Part shown: in pieces, positions 17,248 through 27,365 of the stretch | How positions within the stretch are numbered: position 1 is the stretch's first letter | Layout: the number at the start of each line of letters is the position of its first letter | Source: Paludibacter propionicigenes WB4 | Lineage (GTDB): Bacteria; Bacteroidota; Bacteroidia; Bacteroidales; Paludibacteraceae | Assembly: GCF_000183135.1 (NCBI RefSeq) | Contig: NC_014734.1 | Location: forward strand, 2,790,001-2,854,000 | Reading direction: 5' to 3' | Length of the DNA: 64,000 bases | Program-made: the position numbers and the translations under genes | Notes under the pieces: model-generated | The model's input: the letters and a program-made list of their open reading frames with translations, nothing else | Databases searched by the model: none | What the model was told of the DNA's origin: nothing

Positions 17248-17682
17248 ATGGACACAAGAAAAGAATTGAAGATATTCAGGAAGCCAAGTATTGAATATCT
17301 TAAGAGAATGTATCGGAAAAGTATAACTTATATTTTCGACAAAGAGAGTTGGAAGTCGACTGATGATGACACTTATGGTGAATCTAAAATATTGTTGCAT
17401 ACCCGTAAATCGCTTAAGCGATTTGGTAATGAGATGAATATATTTAAAGCTCCGGTTATTGTGGGTCTTAAAATAATATATTATAAAAGCGTGTCACTGC
17501 TTTTTGATAATGACTGTCTTGAACCCCAAACGGCTATGGCTTCCGAAGATAATTACTTGTATAGAGATTTATCAAGTTCAGTAAATTCCCAAGATTTAAA
17601 CGAGAAAGAGCTGAAAATATTTAAATATCCTAATATTGAGAATTTGAAATCTTTATATTCAAAAAGTATCGGTAGATTGTAA
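17248..17682 (+). CDS. Small protein of three internal repeats, function unknown
   Basis: A 144-residue protein built from three imperfect copies of a roughly 26-residue unit: ELKIFRKPSIEYLKRMYRKS (about 6-31), EMNIFKAPVIVGLKIIYYKS (about 61-86) and ELKIFKYPNIENLKSLYSKS (about 120-143). The shared pattern is E-[LM]-x-IF-K-x-P-x-I-x-x-LK-x-x-Y-x-KS. The first two units are each followed by a phenylalanine-aspartate pair and an acidic, Ser/Thr-rich linker. There is no signal peptide. I do not recognise the family. The strongly amphipathic, basic helices suggest membrane or nucleic-acid contact, but that is speculation. It is transcribed alone, with an intrinsic terminator at 17804. Confidence 0.7.
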   Translation: MDTRKELKIFRKPSIEYLKRMYRKSITYIFDKESWKSTDDDTYGESKILLHTRKSLKRFGNEMNIFKAPVIVGLKIIYYKSVSLLFDNDCLEPQTAMASEDNYLYRDLSSSVNSQDLNEKELKIFKYPNIENLKSLYSKSIGRL

Positions 17683-17803
17683 AAGTTAGTTACTACATGA
17701 ATTTTGATGAAAAACAGGTGAGCACATTTATGCCATCTGTTTTTTTTGTGCCTTAATCAACCTGTAGAGTCACTGATATGATACCTTACATTCTTATTAC
17801 TCA

Positions 17804-17835
17804 AACCTCCGGCAATCATTGTTGGAGGTTTTTTT
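17804..17835 (+). terminator. Intrinsic terminator after the three-repeat protein
   Basis: AACCTCC pairs with GGAGGTT around a 13-base loop and is followed by a run of T. It lies about 120 bases after the stop of the small repeat protein. Confidence 0.75.
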
Positions 17836-18581
17836 ATTTTCTATCTCGTGTTGTTTATTCAGGATTTATGTTCATTCCCTTACAGTATGACCATTGGACT
17901 GTGGTTAAGCCATTACTTCGTAAAAATACCGGGATGCTATCATAACGCAGATATATGGCCTTATGATATAGCTATTTTTAATAGTATAATCATTCTTTCC
18001 TGTCAAATAATTTACACTATTTTAAGTCTTTGAATCTAAAATTTCCATCCTTTAAAGTTATAGAAGTTTAAAATCAGGAATAATATTGCCAAAAAACGCA
18101 AAAATAGTTAATCTGAATTATACTTTTTCTCAATAACTCTCCGTTTGTTGGATGTGCAAATAAATAATTATTCTGATTTGCTGTAATAATATATTGGAAA
18201 AATTCCAGTTTATACAGCATGCGAATTGAAAATACGTTAGAATAACCTACTCTAATTTGTATTACTGATCTGTTTTTATGCTGTTTATGCCTAATATCTT
18301 GCATTTATTCTGCTTTACCAAATTCTGCTTTCTCTTTATTCTACTGAGTTAGTCGGAATTTAAACTACAAAGACAATAGAAATTACTACAAACACCTATT
18401 TATCAATAGATTATAGGTTTATTTGTATTTTTGAACTATGAAAATTGAAAACATAGCACTCTGCTTGAAATTTTTAAAAATACACAGTGTTAATCACAAT
18501 CTTTATACGAGATAATGATTTTCAAAGCAATAGTTCATAACCATATTTATCCGTACACAAGTACATTGAATTGAAAGAAAA
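17836..18581. other. Long A+T-rich gap before the T9SS beta-helix gene
   Basis: I see no convincing gene. A 61-codon frame at 17848-18033 lacks any recognisable feature. TATTTTTG at 18426-18433 matches the Bacteroidota -7 element, with no good -33 partner. It would give a leader of about 140 bases for the gene at 18582. Confidence 0.4.
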
Positions 18582-19865
18582 ATGAAAAGAACATACAAAC
18601 AAGTTGTCCTAATTACAACGTTGATATTCATAACTCACATACTTTCCTTTGGTCAGGGAACCAGATACACGGGTCCTTATACACCTTCAGGCCCGATTGT
18701 TTGGAATGGTGTGGATAATAAGATTATTAGTGGGTTAAGTTTTACGAAGCTAAATCAGGATAATATCCAATTGTGGGAATGTTCTAATATCACAATTAAG
18801 AATTGTAAGTTTTCAAAATCCGCTTACAAAGCCATTACGGCTGAGAATGCTAAGAATTTATTGATAGAAGATTGTGTATTTGATTCGGTAGCCGATGGTG
18901 TGTTAGTTAATAGCCACAATGGAAATCCTTTTAATGGAGGTACATGTTCCGGTGTTAAAGTGACTCATAATTATTTTAAAAATATTATAGGAGGTTGGCC
19001 CGGACATCATGCTGTACAGTTTGCAGGAGTTAATGGCGGTGGAGGTAATCAAGTAAACTATAATAGTTTTGAAAGTATACATCTTCAATCGCATGTCGAT
19101 GACATTGTAAGTCTTTTTAAATCATACGGATCTGTCAATGACTCGATTCAGATTATTGGTAATTGGTTTAGAGGTGGAGATTATAATGCTGAGAACCACA
19201 CTGGAGGAGCTATAACGGTTGGTGATAATGGGGGGGCTTACGTTCTTGTCAAAAACAATATACTTGTTAATGTTGTAGGAGGAGGTATCGGAAATGCAGG
19301 TGGTAGTAATATTGTCTTTGAAAATAATATCTTATTTCAGGATCGTGCAACGGCAAATCCGGCTAATCAAACTGCTGGTTTAATTATGTACAATTTTGAT
19401 GAGGGGAAAATTGACTGTTCCTCTAATACAATAAGAAATAATAGAGTTTATTACTCTACAACTAACGGAAATCTATTGAATATTCAAGCGAATAGCAATT
19501 GTGGCCCTATTGCCGGGCTTGAAACAAATATTTCTGACCCCACATTGAGTGCATCAATTCTACCTCAGAATATCGCTAAGGCTAAAGGTATTACTACAGA
19601 AACAGAACCGGTGGTAGTCCCAACCAATACACTTTACAAGATATATCCTAATCCAGTTTTTGGAAAATCGATAGTTATAACTTTTGAGAATCCTGGAAAC
19701 GAGAAAATATCTATCTATAATTTGAATGGACAAATGATTGTCGACCAATCAATAAGTAGTAATAGAACAGAGATTAATACGAGTAATCTTATTGCAGGTA
19801 TTTATTTGTTGAAAATTTCAAAAGATAATAAAACCTTGGAAGTAAGAAAAATAAGAGTCGGATAA
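18582..19865 (+). CDS. T9SS-secreted right-handed beta-helix protein
   Basis: A 427-residue protein with a Sec signal peptide (to FGQ, about residue 25) and a parallel beta-helix body. Repeated turns include NITIKNCKFS, NLLIEDCVF and NIVFENNILF, typical of pectate-lyase-like or NosD-type proteins. The last 75 residues are a type A sorting domain (YKIYPNP, ISIYNLNGQMI, LIAGIYLLKI, closing RKIRVG) that directs export through the type IX (Por) secretion system and usually anchoring at the cell surface. A polysaccharide lyase activity is possible but no catalytic site is clear. The single gene is followed by a strong terminator. Confidence 0.85.
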   Translation: MKRTYKQVVLITTLIFITHILSFGQGTRYTGPYTPSGPIVWNGVDNKIISGLSFTKLNQDNIQLWECSNITIKNCKFSKSAYKAITAENAKNLLIEDCVFDSVADGVLVNSHNGNPFNGGTCSGVKVTHNYFKNIIGGWPGHHAVQFAGVNGGGGNQVNYNSFESIHLQSHVDDIVSLFKSYGSVNDSIQIIGNWFRGGDYNAENHTGGAITVGDNGGAYVLVKNNILVNVVGGGIGNAGGSNIVFENNILFQDRATANPANQTAGLIMYNFDEGKIDCSSNTIRNNRVYYSTTNGNLLNIQANSNCGPIAGLETNISDPTLSASILPQNIAKAKGITTETEPVVVPTNTLYKIYPNPVFGKSIVITFENPGNEKISIYNLNGQMIVDQSISSNRTEINTSNLIAGIYLLKISKDNKTLEVRKIRVG

Positions 19866-19890
19866 TCCATCTTTTTTTCTTGCAACATCC

Positions 19891-19928
19891 AACCCTTTCA
19901 AAATTTTCAATTTTGAAGGGGTTTTTTT
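19891..19928 (+). terminator. Strong intrinsic terminator
   Basis: A 15-bp stem (AACCCTTTCAAAATT with AATTTTGAAGGGGTT, one T-G pair) and a 3-base loop, followed by a T tract. It ends the T9SS beta-helix gene. Confidence 0.9.
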
Positions 19929-20546
19929 ATGTTGTGTTATATAATTTTTAAAAAGTTAGTATTAGACTATTAACCTGAAGAATAGAATATTCTGTAACTA
20001 TCTTACTATTTATTGGTGTTTTTGTAGCAATAATTATATTCAGATTAAAACATTTTGTCCTTACTCTTGTTAACTCTAAAAAGAGCTATTCTACATCTCA
20101 ATGCAAAATTTACAGTTAAATAGACTTGATGGACTATATTTTGTGATTTTTTTAAGATGTCTACATTTTTAATTTGTCACAGTTTATACGACTCAAAAAT
20201 TTGAATTTATCAATAATCTAAGCTGTCTGTTGTCGGGGTGTTAAAGAATACTGAAAGATCATTGTTGATATTTCCTGGCTATTCACTTTTGTGTGTTAAT
20301 GAAATAGTTTGTCATACATTATTACAGATGTAATAAACAATATATTTTTTCGTAACTTTATTCTAATTGGTTGATTCTATATGGGATTGACGAACATTTT
20401 TGCGTAAAATACGAGTTCTGAAATCTAATACAATCCTATTCAATCGATCATAATCGTAGAATAAAACATATTTGAAATATGCATAACGATAAACGTGGTT
20501 ATTCTTTTGTGTATAATTTAATTTTAATTCAATAAAGTTATTTATT
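19929..20546. other. Upstream region of the exopolysaccharide locus
   Basis: About 620 A+T-rich bases without a gene. It should hold the promoter and a possibly long leader of the locus. I could not find a clear -33/-7 pair. TAACTTTA near 20351 is a partial -7 match. There is no UpxY/NusG-like regulator gene upstream, unlike many Bacteroides capsule loci. Confidence 0.35.
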
Positions 20547-21377
20547 ATGTGTTGCAAACAAACTAAAATTTTCGTGTATCTGTTTTTCAGCCTACTTTTC
20601 ATGTATTCATGTGCGCCAGGAAAAGATATTGCTTACTTTCAAAAAGTAAATCCTACTTCAAAGAAATTTGGGAATACGCCAACGATTCCTACAGGCTTAT
20701 ATGAAGCAAAAATTAAACCGAAAGACTTACTTAGTATTACAGTTGTGAGTTCTGAGCCGGAGGCATCAAAAATGTATAATCTCATAATGCCTCAGGTAGA
20801 AAAAGCATCAACTCAGGCCGCCCTTTCCTCGCAACCAGTATTACAAACTTATGAGGTAGATAACAACGGAGAAATTGAATTCCCTGTATTAGGAAAAATA
20901 AAAGTTGTCGGACTCACCCGACATGAGTTAGAATCAATTCTGCATTCAAAACTATCAGCTGCATTTACAAAAGAATCTCCCATAATAACCATACGATTCA
21001 CAAATTATTCAGTTAATGTATTAGGGGAAGTTCAGAGGCCAGGCAAATTTGAGACAAATAATGGGCGACTTACAATATTTGAAGGACTCGCATTAGCCGG
21101 TGATTTAACGATATACGGACGACGTGATAACGTAAAAGTGCTTAGAGAGAAGGCTGATGGTTCTAAAGAATATATTACGATAAATTTAAATGATAAAAAT
21201 GTAATTTATTCACCTGCTTACTATTTAGAACAAAATGATGTGGTTTATGTAGAACCAAATAAATCAAGATCAAGATCTTCTAATTATGGTGCCGCGGAAT
21301 CATTTGGAATTTCGTCCTTATCTGTTTTGCTTACGTTAACAAGTTTGGTGTTTACCGTCTTCAGTATCAAGCTATAA
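20547..21377 (+). CDS. Wza-type polysaccharide export lipoprotein
   Basis: A 276-residue outer-membrane lipoprotein (lipobox MYSC, Cys22). It has a Poly_export domain (KIKPKDLLSITVVSSEPEA, then YEVDNNGEIEFPVLGKIKVV), then an SLBB-type domain (NVLGEVQRPGKFETNNGRLT, then EGLALAGDLTIYGRRDNV) and a C-terminal hydrophobic segment (about 258-274). Wza-type proteins form the outer-membrane channel through which capsule or exopolysaccharide leaves the cell. It is the first gene of the locus, and the Wzc-type partner follows after 60 bases. Confidence 0.92.
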   Translation: MCCKQTKIFVYLFFSLLFMYSCAPGKDIAYFQKVNPTSKKFGNTPTIPTGLYEAKIKPKDLLSITVVSSEPEASKMYNLIMPQVEKASTQAALSSQPVLQTYEVDNNGEIEFPVLGKIKVVGLTRHELESILHSKLSAAFTKESPIITIRFTNYSVNVLGEVQRPGKFETNNGRLTIFEGLALAGDLTIYGRRDNVKVLREKADGSKEYITINLNDKNVIYSPAYYLEQNDVVYVEPNKSRSRSSNYGAAESFGISSLSVLLTLTSLVFTVFSIKL

Positions 21378-21437
21378 TAAAAATAAAGTTGAATGTATTT
21401 GTATAAATACCATAAAGTCCATTATAAATAATTGAAT

Positions 21438-23825
21438 ATGAATAAGTACTCTGAGTCAGAAGAAGAATTTGAAAAACCAATAGATTTTGTTGGTATTTTC
21501 TTTAAATATTTGTCATACTGGAAATGGTTTGTAGTTAGCATAGCTTTATGTTTGATAGTGGCAATTGTTAAGTTGAAATTTACCCTGCCAAGTTATGAAG
21601 TTGATACTTCTATCTTGCTGAAAGATGATCAAAAAGGCGGAGGCCAACCAGAATTGAGTGCGTTTAAAGAATTAGGTCTTTATACGCAAAAGAATAATGT
21701 TGATAACGAGTTGGAAATACTAAAAACATCGACACTTGTTGAGCAGGTAGTTCGTGAACTGGACTTGTACATAAATTATACCGAGCGAGGTACTCTTCAA
21801 TTAGCAAAAACTTTAGGTGTAGATCGTAAATACCCTCAGATTGGAAAATATGACCAACAAATATTATATGGTTCTGAATGCCCTATACTTCTTCGCTTGC
21901 CAGCTACTTTATTGGAAAACATAACTACTGGTTATGAGTTCGAAATTTTAGTCCACCCCTATGGTGAGTATGAATTTTCCGGCGTATATCAAGACAAAGA
22001 GTATAAAGTTAAAGCTTCAATTTCTGATAATCAGGTGATATTGCCATTTGGGAAAATTTATATATCACGTGGACAGTTTAGACCAACTGAAGATATGCTC
22101 ATTGGTGTAAGTATTCAAAGCCCATCGAGCAAAGCTGCTGAAATGCTTGCGGGTCTAAAACTGGAGTTAACATCAAAAACAACCTCTGTAGTGGCTGTTA
22201 CATTTACAACTTCGGATGTTCAACTAGGAAAAGATTTTTTAAAGAAATATATCGAAATCTATAACAGAAATGATGTAGATGAACAACTTGCTATGGCAAA
22301 TAAAACTGCCCAGTTTATCGATGAGCGGCTTATGATCTTAAGTAAACAGCTGGGCGATGTTGAATCTCAAGCCGAGAATTATAAGCAGGTTCAGGGAATT
22401 ACCGATATTCAGTCTCAAGGCAATATGTTTATTCAACAAACGGGTAGCATTGATCAGAAACGACTGGATATAGAATCTCAGTTAGCCATTGTTACTGACA
22501 TAGATGACTATATGCACAAAAAGGAAAATAAATATCAACTGCTTCCTGCAAGTACAGGTATTCAGACTGCAGGTCTTAGTGAGCTGATAACCAATTACAA
22601 CAGGCTATTGACTGAACGTAATCGCCTTTCGCGTATTGCCTCAAGCAGTAATCAGGCAATGATTGATTTGACTAATCAGATAGAATCTATGTTTAATACG
22701 GTGCAGGCAAGTGTACGAAATGAGAAAAATAATCTACAGATAATTCTTAGAGACTTGTTGTCAAAAAATCAGGAAACTGCCGCTCATATCAGGGCAATAC
22801 CACGTCAGGAACGTCAGTATAATGAAATTAAACGTCAGCAAGGAGTGAAGGAAGGACTGTTCCTGTATATGCTTCAGAAAAAAGAAGAAAAATACATGAA
22901 TATGTCTATAGTAGAGCCTATTGCTAAAATGATTGATAATGCAAATAGCACCGGAACTCCTGTTTCTCCAAGAAAATCAATAATTTTAGCTATTGCCTTA
23001 TTTATAGGTCTTATAATTCCTATCGTGGTAATTAAAATAAAAGATATGCTTCGTTTCCAGATTGAAAACAAAGAAGAACTGGAAGAGCTTTCGATTGTTC
23101 CTATTTTAGGCCAAATTCCAAGAGTTGATGAAAAGGAGAATGTAATAATAAAAGAAAATAGCACCGATAGTTTTACAGAATTAGTTCGCCTTTTACGAAC
23201 CAATCTATTATTTGTATTAGATAGTCCGGAAAAGAAAGTGATTAATATAGTCTCTAGTGTTAGTGGAGAAGGTAAAACATTTGTGACGATTAATCTGGCA
23301 GTTAGTCTGGCTCTGCTTGATAAGAAAGTATTGATTATAGGATTGGATATCCGCAAACCAAAGTTGGCAGAATATCTTTCGTTAAGTAATGAATCCGGTA
23401 TAACTTTGTTTCTTACCGAACATTTAAGCAAGGATCAATTGATAAGACCATCGGGAATTCATCCGAATTTATCTGTGATAACTGCTGGACCAGTACCACC
23501 AAATCCTAATGAATTACTGGCTAAACCCGCACTTGATAAATTGATGATCGAGTTAAGAGAACAATATGACTATATTATAATTGATACAGCCCCAATTGGT
23601 GTAGTGTCGGATAGTTTCACACTGAATCGATTTGCAGATACAAGTCTTTATGTTGTAAGAGCTGACTTTACTCATAAAAGAAACATAGAAGAAGCCACAG
23701 ATTTATACATAAATAAAAAGCTGAAAAATATGTATTTCGTATTGAATGGAGTCGACAATGACAGAGATTATCGTTATGGCTTAAGCCGAAAATACGAATA
23801 CGGATATAAATCAGAGAAAAAATAG
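21438..23825 (+). CDS. Wzc-type chain-length regulator and tyrosine autokinase
   Basis: A 795-residue protein; I use ATG 21438 (a TTG at 21432 is also in frame). An N-terminal Wzz domain with a first membrane segment (about 30-50) is followed by a long coiled-coil periplasmic part, with a second membrane segment near 510-530. A cytoplasmic BY-kinase domain follows, with Walker A VSGEGKT near 610, Walker A' LIIGLDIRKP and Walker B IIIDTAPIG. The C-terminus is a tyrosine cluster (YRYGLSRKYEYGYK), the usual autophosphorylation site. It sets chain length and couples polymerisation to export through the Wza partner upstream. Confidence 0.93.
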   Translation: MNKYSESEEEFEKPIDFVGIFFKYLSYWKWFVVSIALCLIVAIVKLKFTLPSYEVDTSILLKDDQKGGGQPELSAFKELGLYTQKNNVDNELEILKTSTLVEQVVRELDLYINYTERGTLQLAKTLGVDRKYPQIGKYDQQILYGSECPILLRLPATLLENITTGYEFEILVHPYGEYEFSGVYQDKEYKVKASISDNQVILPFGKIYISRGQFRPTEDMLIGVSIQSPSSKAAEMLAGLKLELTSKTTSVVAVTFTTSDVQLGKDFLKKYIEIYNRNDVDEQLAMANKTAQFIDERLMILSKQLGDVESQAENYKQVQGITDIQSQGNMFIQQTGSIDQKRLDIESQLAIVTDIDDYMHKKENKYQLLPASTGIQTAGLSELITNYNRLLTERNRLSRIASSSNQAMIDLTNQIESMFNTVQASVRNEKNNLQIILRDLLSKNQETAAHIRAIPRQERQYNEIKRQQGVKEGLFLYMLQKKEEKYMNMSIVEPIAKMIDNANSTGTPVSPRKSIILAIALFIGLIIPIVVIKIKDMLRFQIENKEELEELSIVPILGQIPRVDEKENVIIKENSTDSFTELVRLLRTNLLFVLDSPEKKVINIVSSVSGEGKTFVTINLAVSLALLDKKVLIIGLDIRKPKLAEYLSLSNESGITLFLTEHLSKDQLIRPSGIHPNLSVITAGPVPPNPNELLAKPALDKLMIELREQYDYIIIDTAPIGVVSDSFTLNRFADTSLYVVRADFTHKRNIEEATDLYINKKLKNMYFVLNGVDNDRDYRYGLSRKYEYGYKSEKK

Positions 23826-23847
23826 TTTTTAAAATTAATTCTTATAC

Positions 23848-25392
23848 ATGGAGTCTGCTCATCGAGTCGCAAATAACACCGGCATTCTTTATGCAAGAAT
23901 GGTTATAACCGTTTTTATCTCTCTTTATAGTACCCGTTTAATTTTAGCGGCATTAGGCGTTGTTGATTTTGGTATTTTCAATGTAGTGGCAGGAGCAATT
24001 TCTATGCTGACTTTTTTGAATACTGCAATGGCCTCAGCTACACAGCGGTTTATGTCCTTCTCGCAGGGATCCGGAGATCCTGATAGAGTGAAAACAATAT
24101 TTAATGTAAGTGTAGTATTACATATTACTATAGCAATATTGATTTTGGTAATATTGGAAATTGTAGGGTTTTATTTGTTTAACGGCATCTTAGTGATTCC
24201 ATCGGATCGTGTTACGGTAGCTAAAATAATCTATCAATTTACCATTATAAGTACTTTCTTTACGATTATATCTGTTCCTTACGATGCTGCTTTAAATGCT
24301 CGTGAAAACATGTTTGTTTTTGCATTATTCGGAATAGTAGAGGCTGTATTAAAGCTGGCAATCGCATTTTACGTAACTTATGCAAGTTCTGATAAACTGA
24401 TATTGTATGGTTTGTTGATGACATTGTTGTCTGTTTTATTGCTTATAATTAGAGCAGTCTATTGTCAAAGAATGTATCCTGAGTGTAGGGTTGATTTGAA
24501 GGAGCATTTTAGTAAACCGGTGTTTTCGGAGATGACTAAATTTGCCGGTTGGACATTCTTAGGCTCATCGACCAGTATAGTTGCTAATTACGGTACCGGG
24601 GTTGTTATAAATATGTTTTTTGGTACAGTTATTAATGCAGCACAGGGTGTAGCGGCACAGGTCAATGGTCAGCTTGGTGCATTTGCAATGAATATGCTCA
24701 AGGCAATAAACCCGGTAATAGATAAAAGTGAGGGTGGAGGAGACCGACAAAAAATGTTAATGATCTCTATGACTGGAGCTAAAATGTCGTTCTACCTGTC
24801 AATTCTGTTTATGATTCCTGTTTTTATAGAAATGCCATATATCTTTAGATTTTGGCTGAAAAATATTCCTGATTATGCTATTTTATTTTGTAGACTTGCA
24901 TTAATCAGAAGCGTTATTGAGCAACTATATATAACTATGTCTAACTCTATAGGTGCTGTGGGTAAAATAAAATCGTATCAGATTTCAAACTCTATTCTTA
25001 ATCTCTTCCCGTTAGTAATTTCATATATACTTTTTAAATTAAACTTTCCACCTTATACCTTGTATCTTGTTTTTATAGGTTACACTATGCTAGGCGGAAT
25101 TCTTACTTTATATTTCACAAAAAAAGTATGCGACTTATCATTACGACTATATATAAAAGAAGTTATTATGCCGAGTTCTGTAGTGGTTGTTTTGGTTATT
25201 GGTTTTACACTGATTCCGTTCCTTCTTATGCAAGAGGGTTTTCTTCGGTTTGTTACGAGTGGCATTGTTAGTACAATGTCATTTTTTGTATTTGTTTGGT
25301 TTTTTGGTTTTAAGAATGAAGAAAGGACTAAATCAAAGGAAATTTTGAAAGCAACTGCTATAAAAATCAAAGGCTTATTTAAAGTGGCATAA
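23848..25392 (+). CDS. Wzx-type polysaccharide flippase (MOP superfamily)
   Basis: A 514-residue integral membrane protein with about 12-14 hydrophobic segments. It begins in the cytoplasm with AHRVANNTGILYARMVITVF and continues STRLILAALGVVDFGIFNVV, the usual start of Bacteroidota Wzx/MATE-like flippases. It should move lipid-linked repeat units from the inner to the outer leaflet of the inner membrane for assembly by the polymerase at 30232. It lies 22 bases after the Wzc-type gene, so it is in the same transcript. Confidence 0.88.
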   Translation: MESAHRVANNTGILYARMVITVFISLYSTRLILAALGVVDFGIFNVVAGAISMLTFLNTAMASATQRFMSFSQGSGDPDRVKTIFNVSVVLHITIAILILVILEIVGFYLFNGILVIPSDRVTVAKIIYQFTIISTFFTIISVPYDAALNARENMFVFALFGIVEAVLKLAIAFYVTYASSDKLILYGLLMTLLSVLLLIIRAVYCQRMYPECRVDLKEHFSKPVFSEMTKFAGWTFLGSSTSIVANYGTGVVINMFFGTVINAAQGVAAQVNGQLGAFAMNMLKAINPVIDKSEGGGDRQKMLMISMTGAKMSFYLSILFMIPVFIEMPYIFRFWLKNIPDYAILFCRLALIRSVIEQLYITMSNSIGAVGKIKSYQISNSILNLFPLVISYILFKLNFPPYTLYLVFIGYTMLGGILTLYFTKKVCDLSLRLYIKEVIMPSSVVVVLVIGFTLIPFLLMQEGFLRFVTSGIVSTMSFFVFVWFFGFKNEERTKSKEILKATAIKIKGLFKVA

Positions 25393-25442
25393 ATGTATTT
25401 TGTTACCGCGTATATTTTAAAGACAAATTAAATTTAAAGATA

Positions 25443-26246
25443 ATGAAGGATTGTCCTATATTTATAAGCTCATCTGATTCTTACTCAGATTTATGGCCTG
25501 TTTTTTTTGATCTTTTTAAGATGTATTGGCCACAATACTCTGGAATAATTTACCTTAATACAGAGGAGAAAACATATTCAACAGAAGGATTGCAGATTGT
25601 ATGCACTCAGGTTGGAAAGAACAAATCTTTTGGCATAACTTTCAGAAAGGGATTAGATTCAATTGAAGATGATAATGTCTTATTAATGATGATTGATTAT
25701 TTTTTCATGGGAAATGTCAATAGTGATAAGATGCAGGAGTATTATTCTTATTTTGTTGATAATAAGCTTGATTCTTTGTGTCTGGTTAATCAAAAATATC
25801 CCAATACAACAGATAGTGAGCACCCTGAATTACTAATGGTGAATCCACCAGCCCCATATATCATGTTTTCCTATCAAATTGCCTTCTGGAAAAAGGCTAT
25901 TCTTTATCAAATGGCATTGCCACACGAGGATCCATGGATGTCAGAATGGTATGGAACCCTCAGAGCCGAGAAAATGCAAATTCGACTTGCTTACATTGCG
26001 GATGACAAGTATAATCCTATTCCTTATAATGGCGCCGGTTGTTTGCATAAGGGGAAATGGCTTGATGATGCCATTGAACATCTTAATAGCTTAAACTATA
26101 AGATTGATTTTGACAGAAGAGGGTATTTTAAAGAACTACCAAGTACGCTTGAAAGTAGAATTAAGTTTAAGTGGCGAATTGTCAGGAATGGATTAATGGG
26201 AAGTTATATTGATTTATTAAGAAGGAGAAAGATCCATGACAATTAG
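25443..26246 (+). CDS. Putative glycosyltransferase of the EPS locus
   Basis: A 267-residue soluble protein. It begins CPIFISSSDSYSDLWPVFFD and goes on to a short acidic segment, VLLMMIDYFFMG, in the place where GT-A enzymes have their DxD, and later PHEDPWMSEWYGTLRAEKM. I have seen similar proteins in Bacteroidales capsule loci, but I cannot assign a CAZy family. Likely role: adding one sugar of the repeat unit on the cytoplasmic face of the membrane. Its last 11 bases overlap the next gene, which shows translational coupling. Confidence 0.6.
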   Translation: MKDCPIFISSSDSYSDLWPVFFDLFKMYWPQYSGIIYLNTEEKTYSTEGLQIVCTQVGKNKSFGITFRKGLDSIEDDNVLLMMIDYFFMGNVNSDKMQEYYSYFVDNKLDSLCLVNQKYPNTTDSEHPELLMVNPPAPYIMFSYQIAFWKKAILYQMALPHEDPWMSEWYGTLRAEKMQIRLAYIADDKYNPIPYNGAGCLHKGKWLDDAIEHLNSLNYKIDFDRRGYFKELPSTLESRIKFKWRIVRNGLMGSYIDLLRRRKIHDN

Positions 26247-27252
26247 ACAATTTATACTTAAAGTAAGGCGAAAGTTATGGTACTATTTGGTGTCTTCTAC
26301 AAGAAACAAACGCATTTATCCATACATTTATAAGTCTTATTGGCATTATTTGTTACATGGTACATCAGCAGCTATAACCTCTGATTCCTGTTATTTTGGA
26401 GCACGACCCAACCCGGGTGCAGGTATTGGACACCAAATAGCCAACTGGATTGCAGGATTTTGGTTTGCAAAGCAATTTGGATTAAAATTCGCTCATATTC
26501 CATTTTCGCAACAGTCTTGGGAAACTTTTTTAGGCTTTGGTGATGAAGAAATGACATCAGTGGATCTAGTGAAGTTGAAGGGTTATAAGAAAAGACTTCT
26601 ACCTTTATTTGATGAATATAATACTAAGGAGATTGATCTTGTAAAGAATATTATTTCGTCGTTTCATGGTAAAAAGATAGTTTTCATTGCTGAGCAGGAT
26701 CAGTTTTATCGGGATCAGTTTGGTGTAATGACTGAAATAAAAGATAAATTTTATTCAGCCAAAGCAAGGATTGATGATAAATTACTCTATTCGAGTGATT
26801 ATTTCAATATTGCAATTCATGTAAGAAGGGGCGACATCGTTGTGGGACAATTTAATCGGAATGAAAATTTGTTAATGCGTTGGCAGGCTAATGAATACTT
26901 CGAAACCGTTCTTGCTAATGTGGTTCAAACTATTAAACCTGCAAAACCCATAGCAATTTATTTGTTCTCTCAAGGAGTCAAAGAAGATTTTAAAGACTTT
27001 GATAGATTTGAGAATCTGAATTTTTGCTTGGATATGGGTGCTAAAGATTCATTTCTACACATGGTTTATGCGGATTTGCTTATTACGAGTAAAAGTTCAT
27101 TTTCATATAAACCGGCTTTGCTTAACAGAGGCATTAAGGTGTGTCCAAAAGATTTCTGGCATGGTTATCCGCAAACAGCTGATTGGATATTGGTTGATCA
27201 AAACGGAGTCTTGGATGAAAAAGGAGTGAATATTCTTCGAATGATTAAATGA
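26236..27252 (+). CDS. Fucosyltransferase-like glycosyltransferase (HxRRGD motif)
   Basis: A 338-residue protein. It has GIGHQIANWIAGFWFA at 63-78, the nucleotide-sugar-binding glycine/His/Asn segment of GDP-fucose transferases, and IAIHVRRGDI at 192-201, motif I (HxRRxD) of alpha-1,2 and alpha-1,6 fucosyltransferases and O-fucosyltransferases. A third segment, YADLLITSKSSFSYKPALL, matches the C-terminal conserved serine-rich motif. It probably adds fucose or a related deoxyhexose to the repeat unit from a GDP-sugar. The start overlaps the upstream gene by 11 bases. An N-terminal basic, aromatic stretch may bind the membrane. Confidence 0.75.
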   Translation: MTIRQFILKVRRKLWYYLVSSTRNKRIYPYIYKSYWHYLLHGTSAAITSDSCYFGARPNPGAGIGHQIANWIAGFWFAKQFGLKFAHIPFSQQSWETFLGFGDEEMTSVDLVKLKGYKKRLLPLFDEYNTKEIDLVKNIISSFHGKKIVFIAEQDQFYRDQFGVMTEIKDKFYSAKARIDDKLLYSSDYFNIAIHVRRGDIVVGQFNRNENLLMRWQANEYFETVLANVVQTIKPAKPIAIYLFSQGVKEDFKDFDRFENLNFCLDMGAKDSFLHMVYADLLITSKSSFSYKPALLNRGIKVCPKDFWHGYPQTADWILVDQNGVLDEKGVNILRMIK

Positions 27253-27365
27253 AATGTTTTGATTATTTGCGCTGTTAATATTTAGGAATTTTGGGTTTAA
27301 CGTAGTCCAATACATAAAAGAATAATAAACTGATACAGATTTAGCTGTCAAATAGAAGCATTACA

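Noticed and set aside
17848-18033. A 61-codon frame after the terminator at 17804
   Set aside because: It has no recognisable motif or neighbour linkage, and open frames of this size are common by chance in this A+T-rich DNA.
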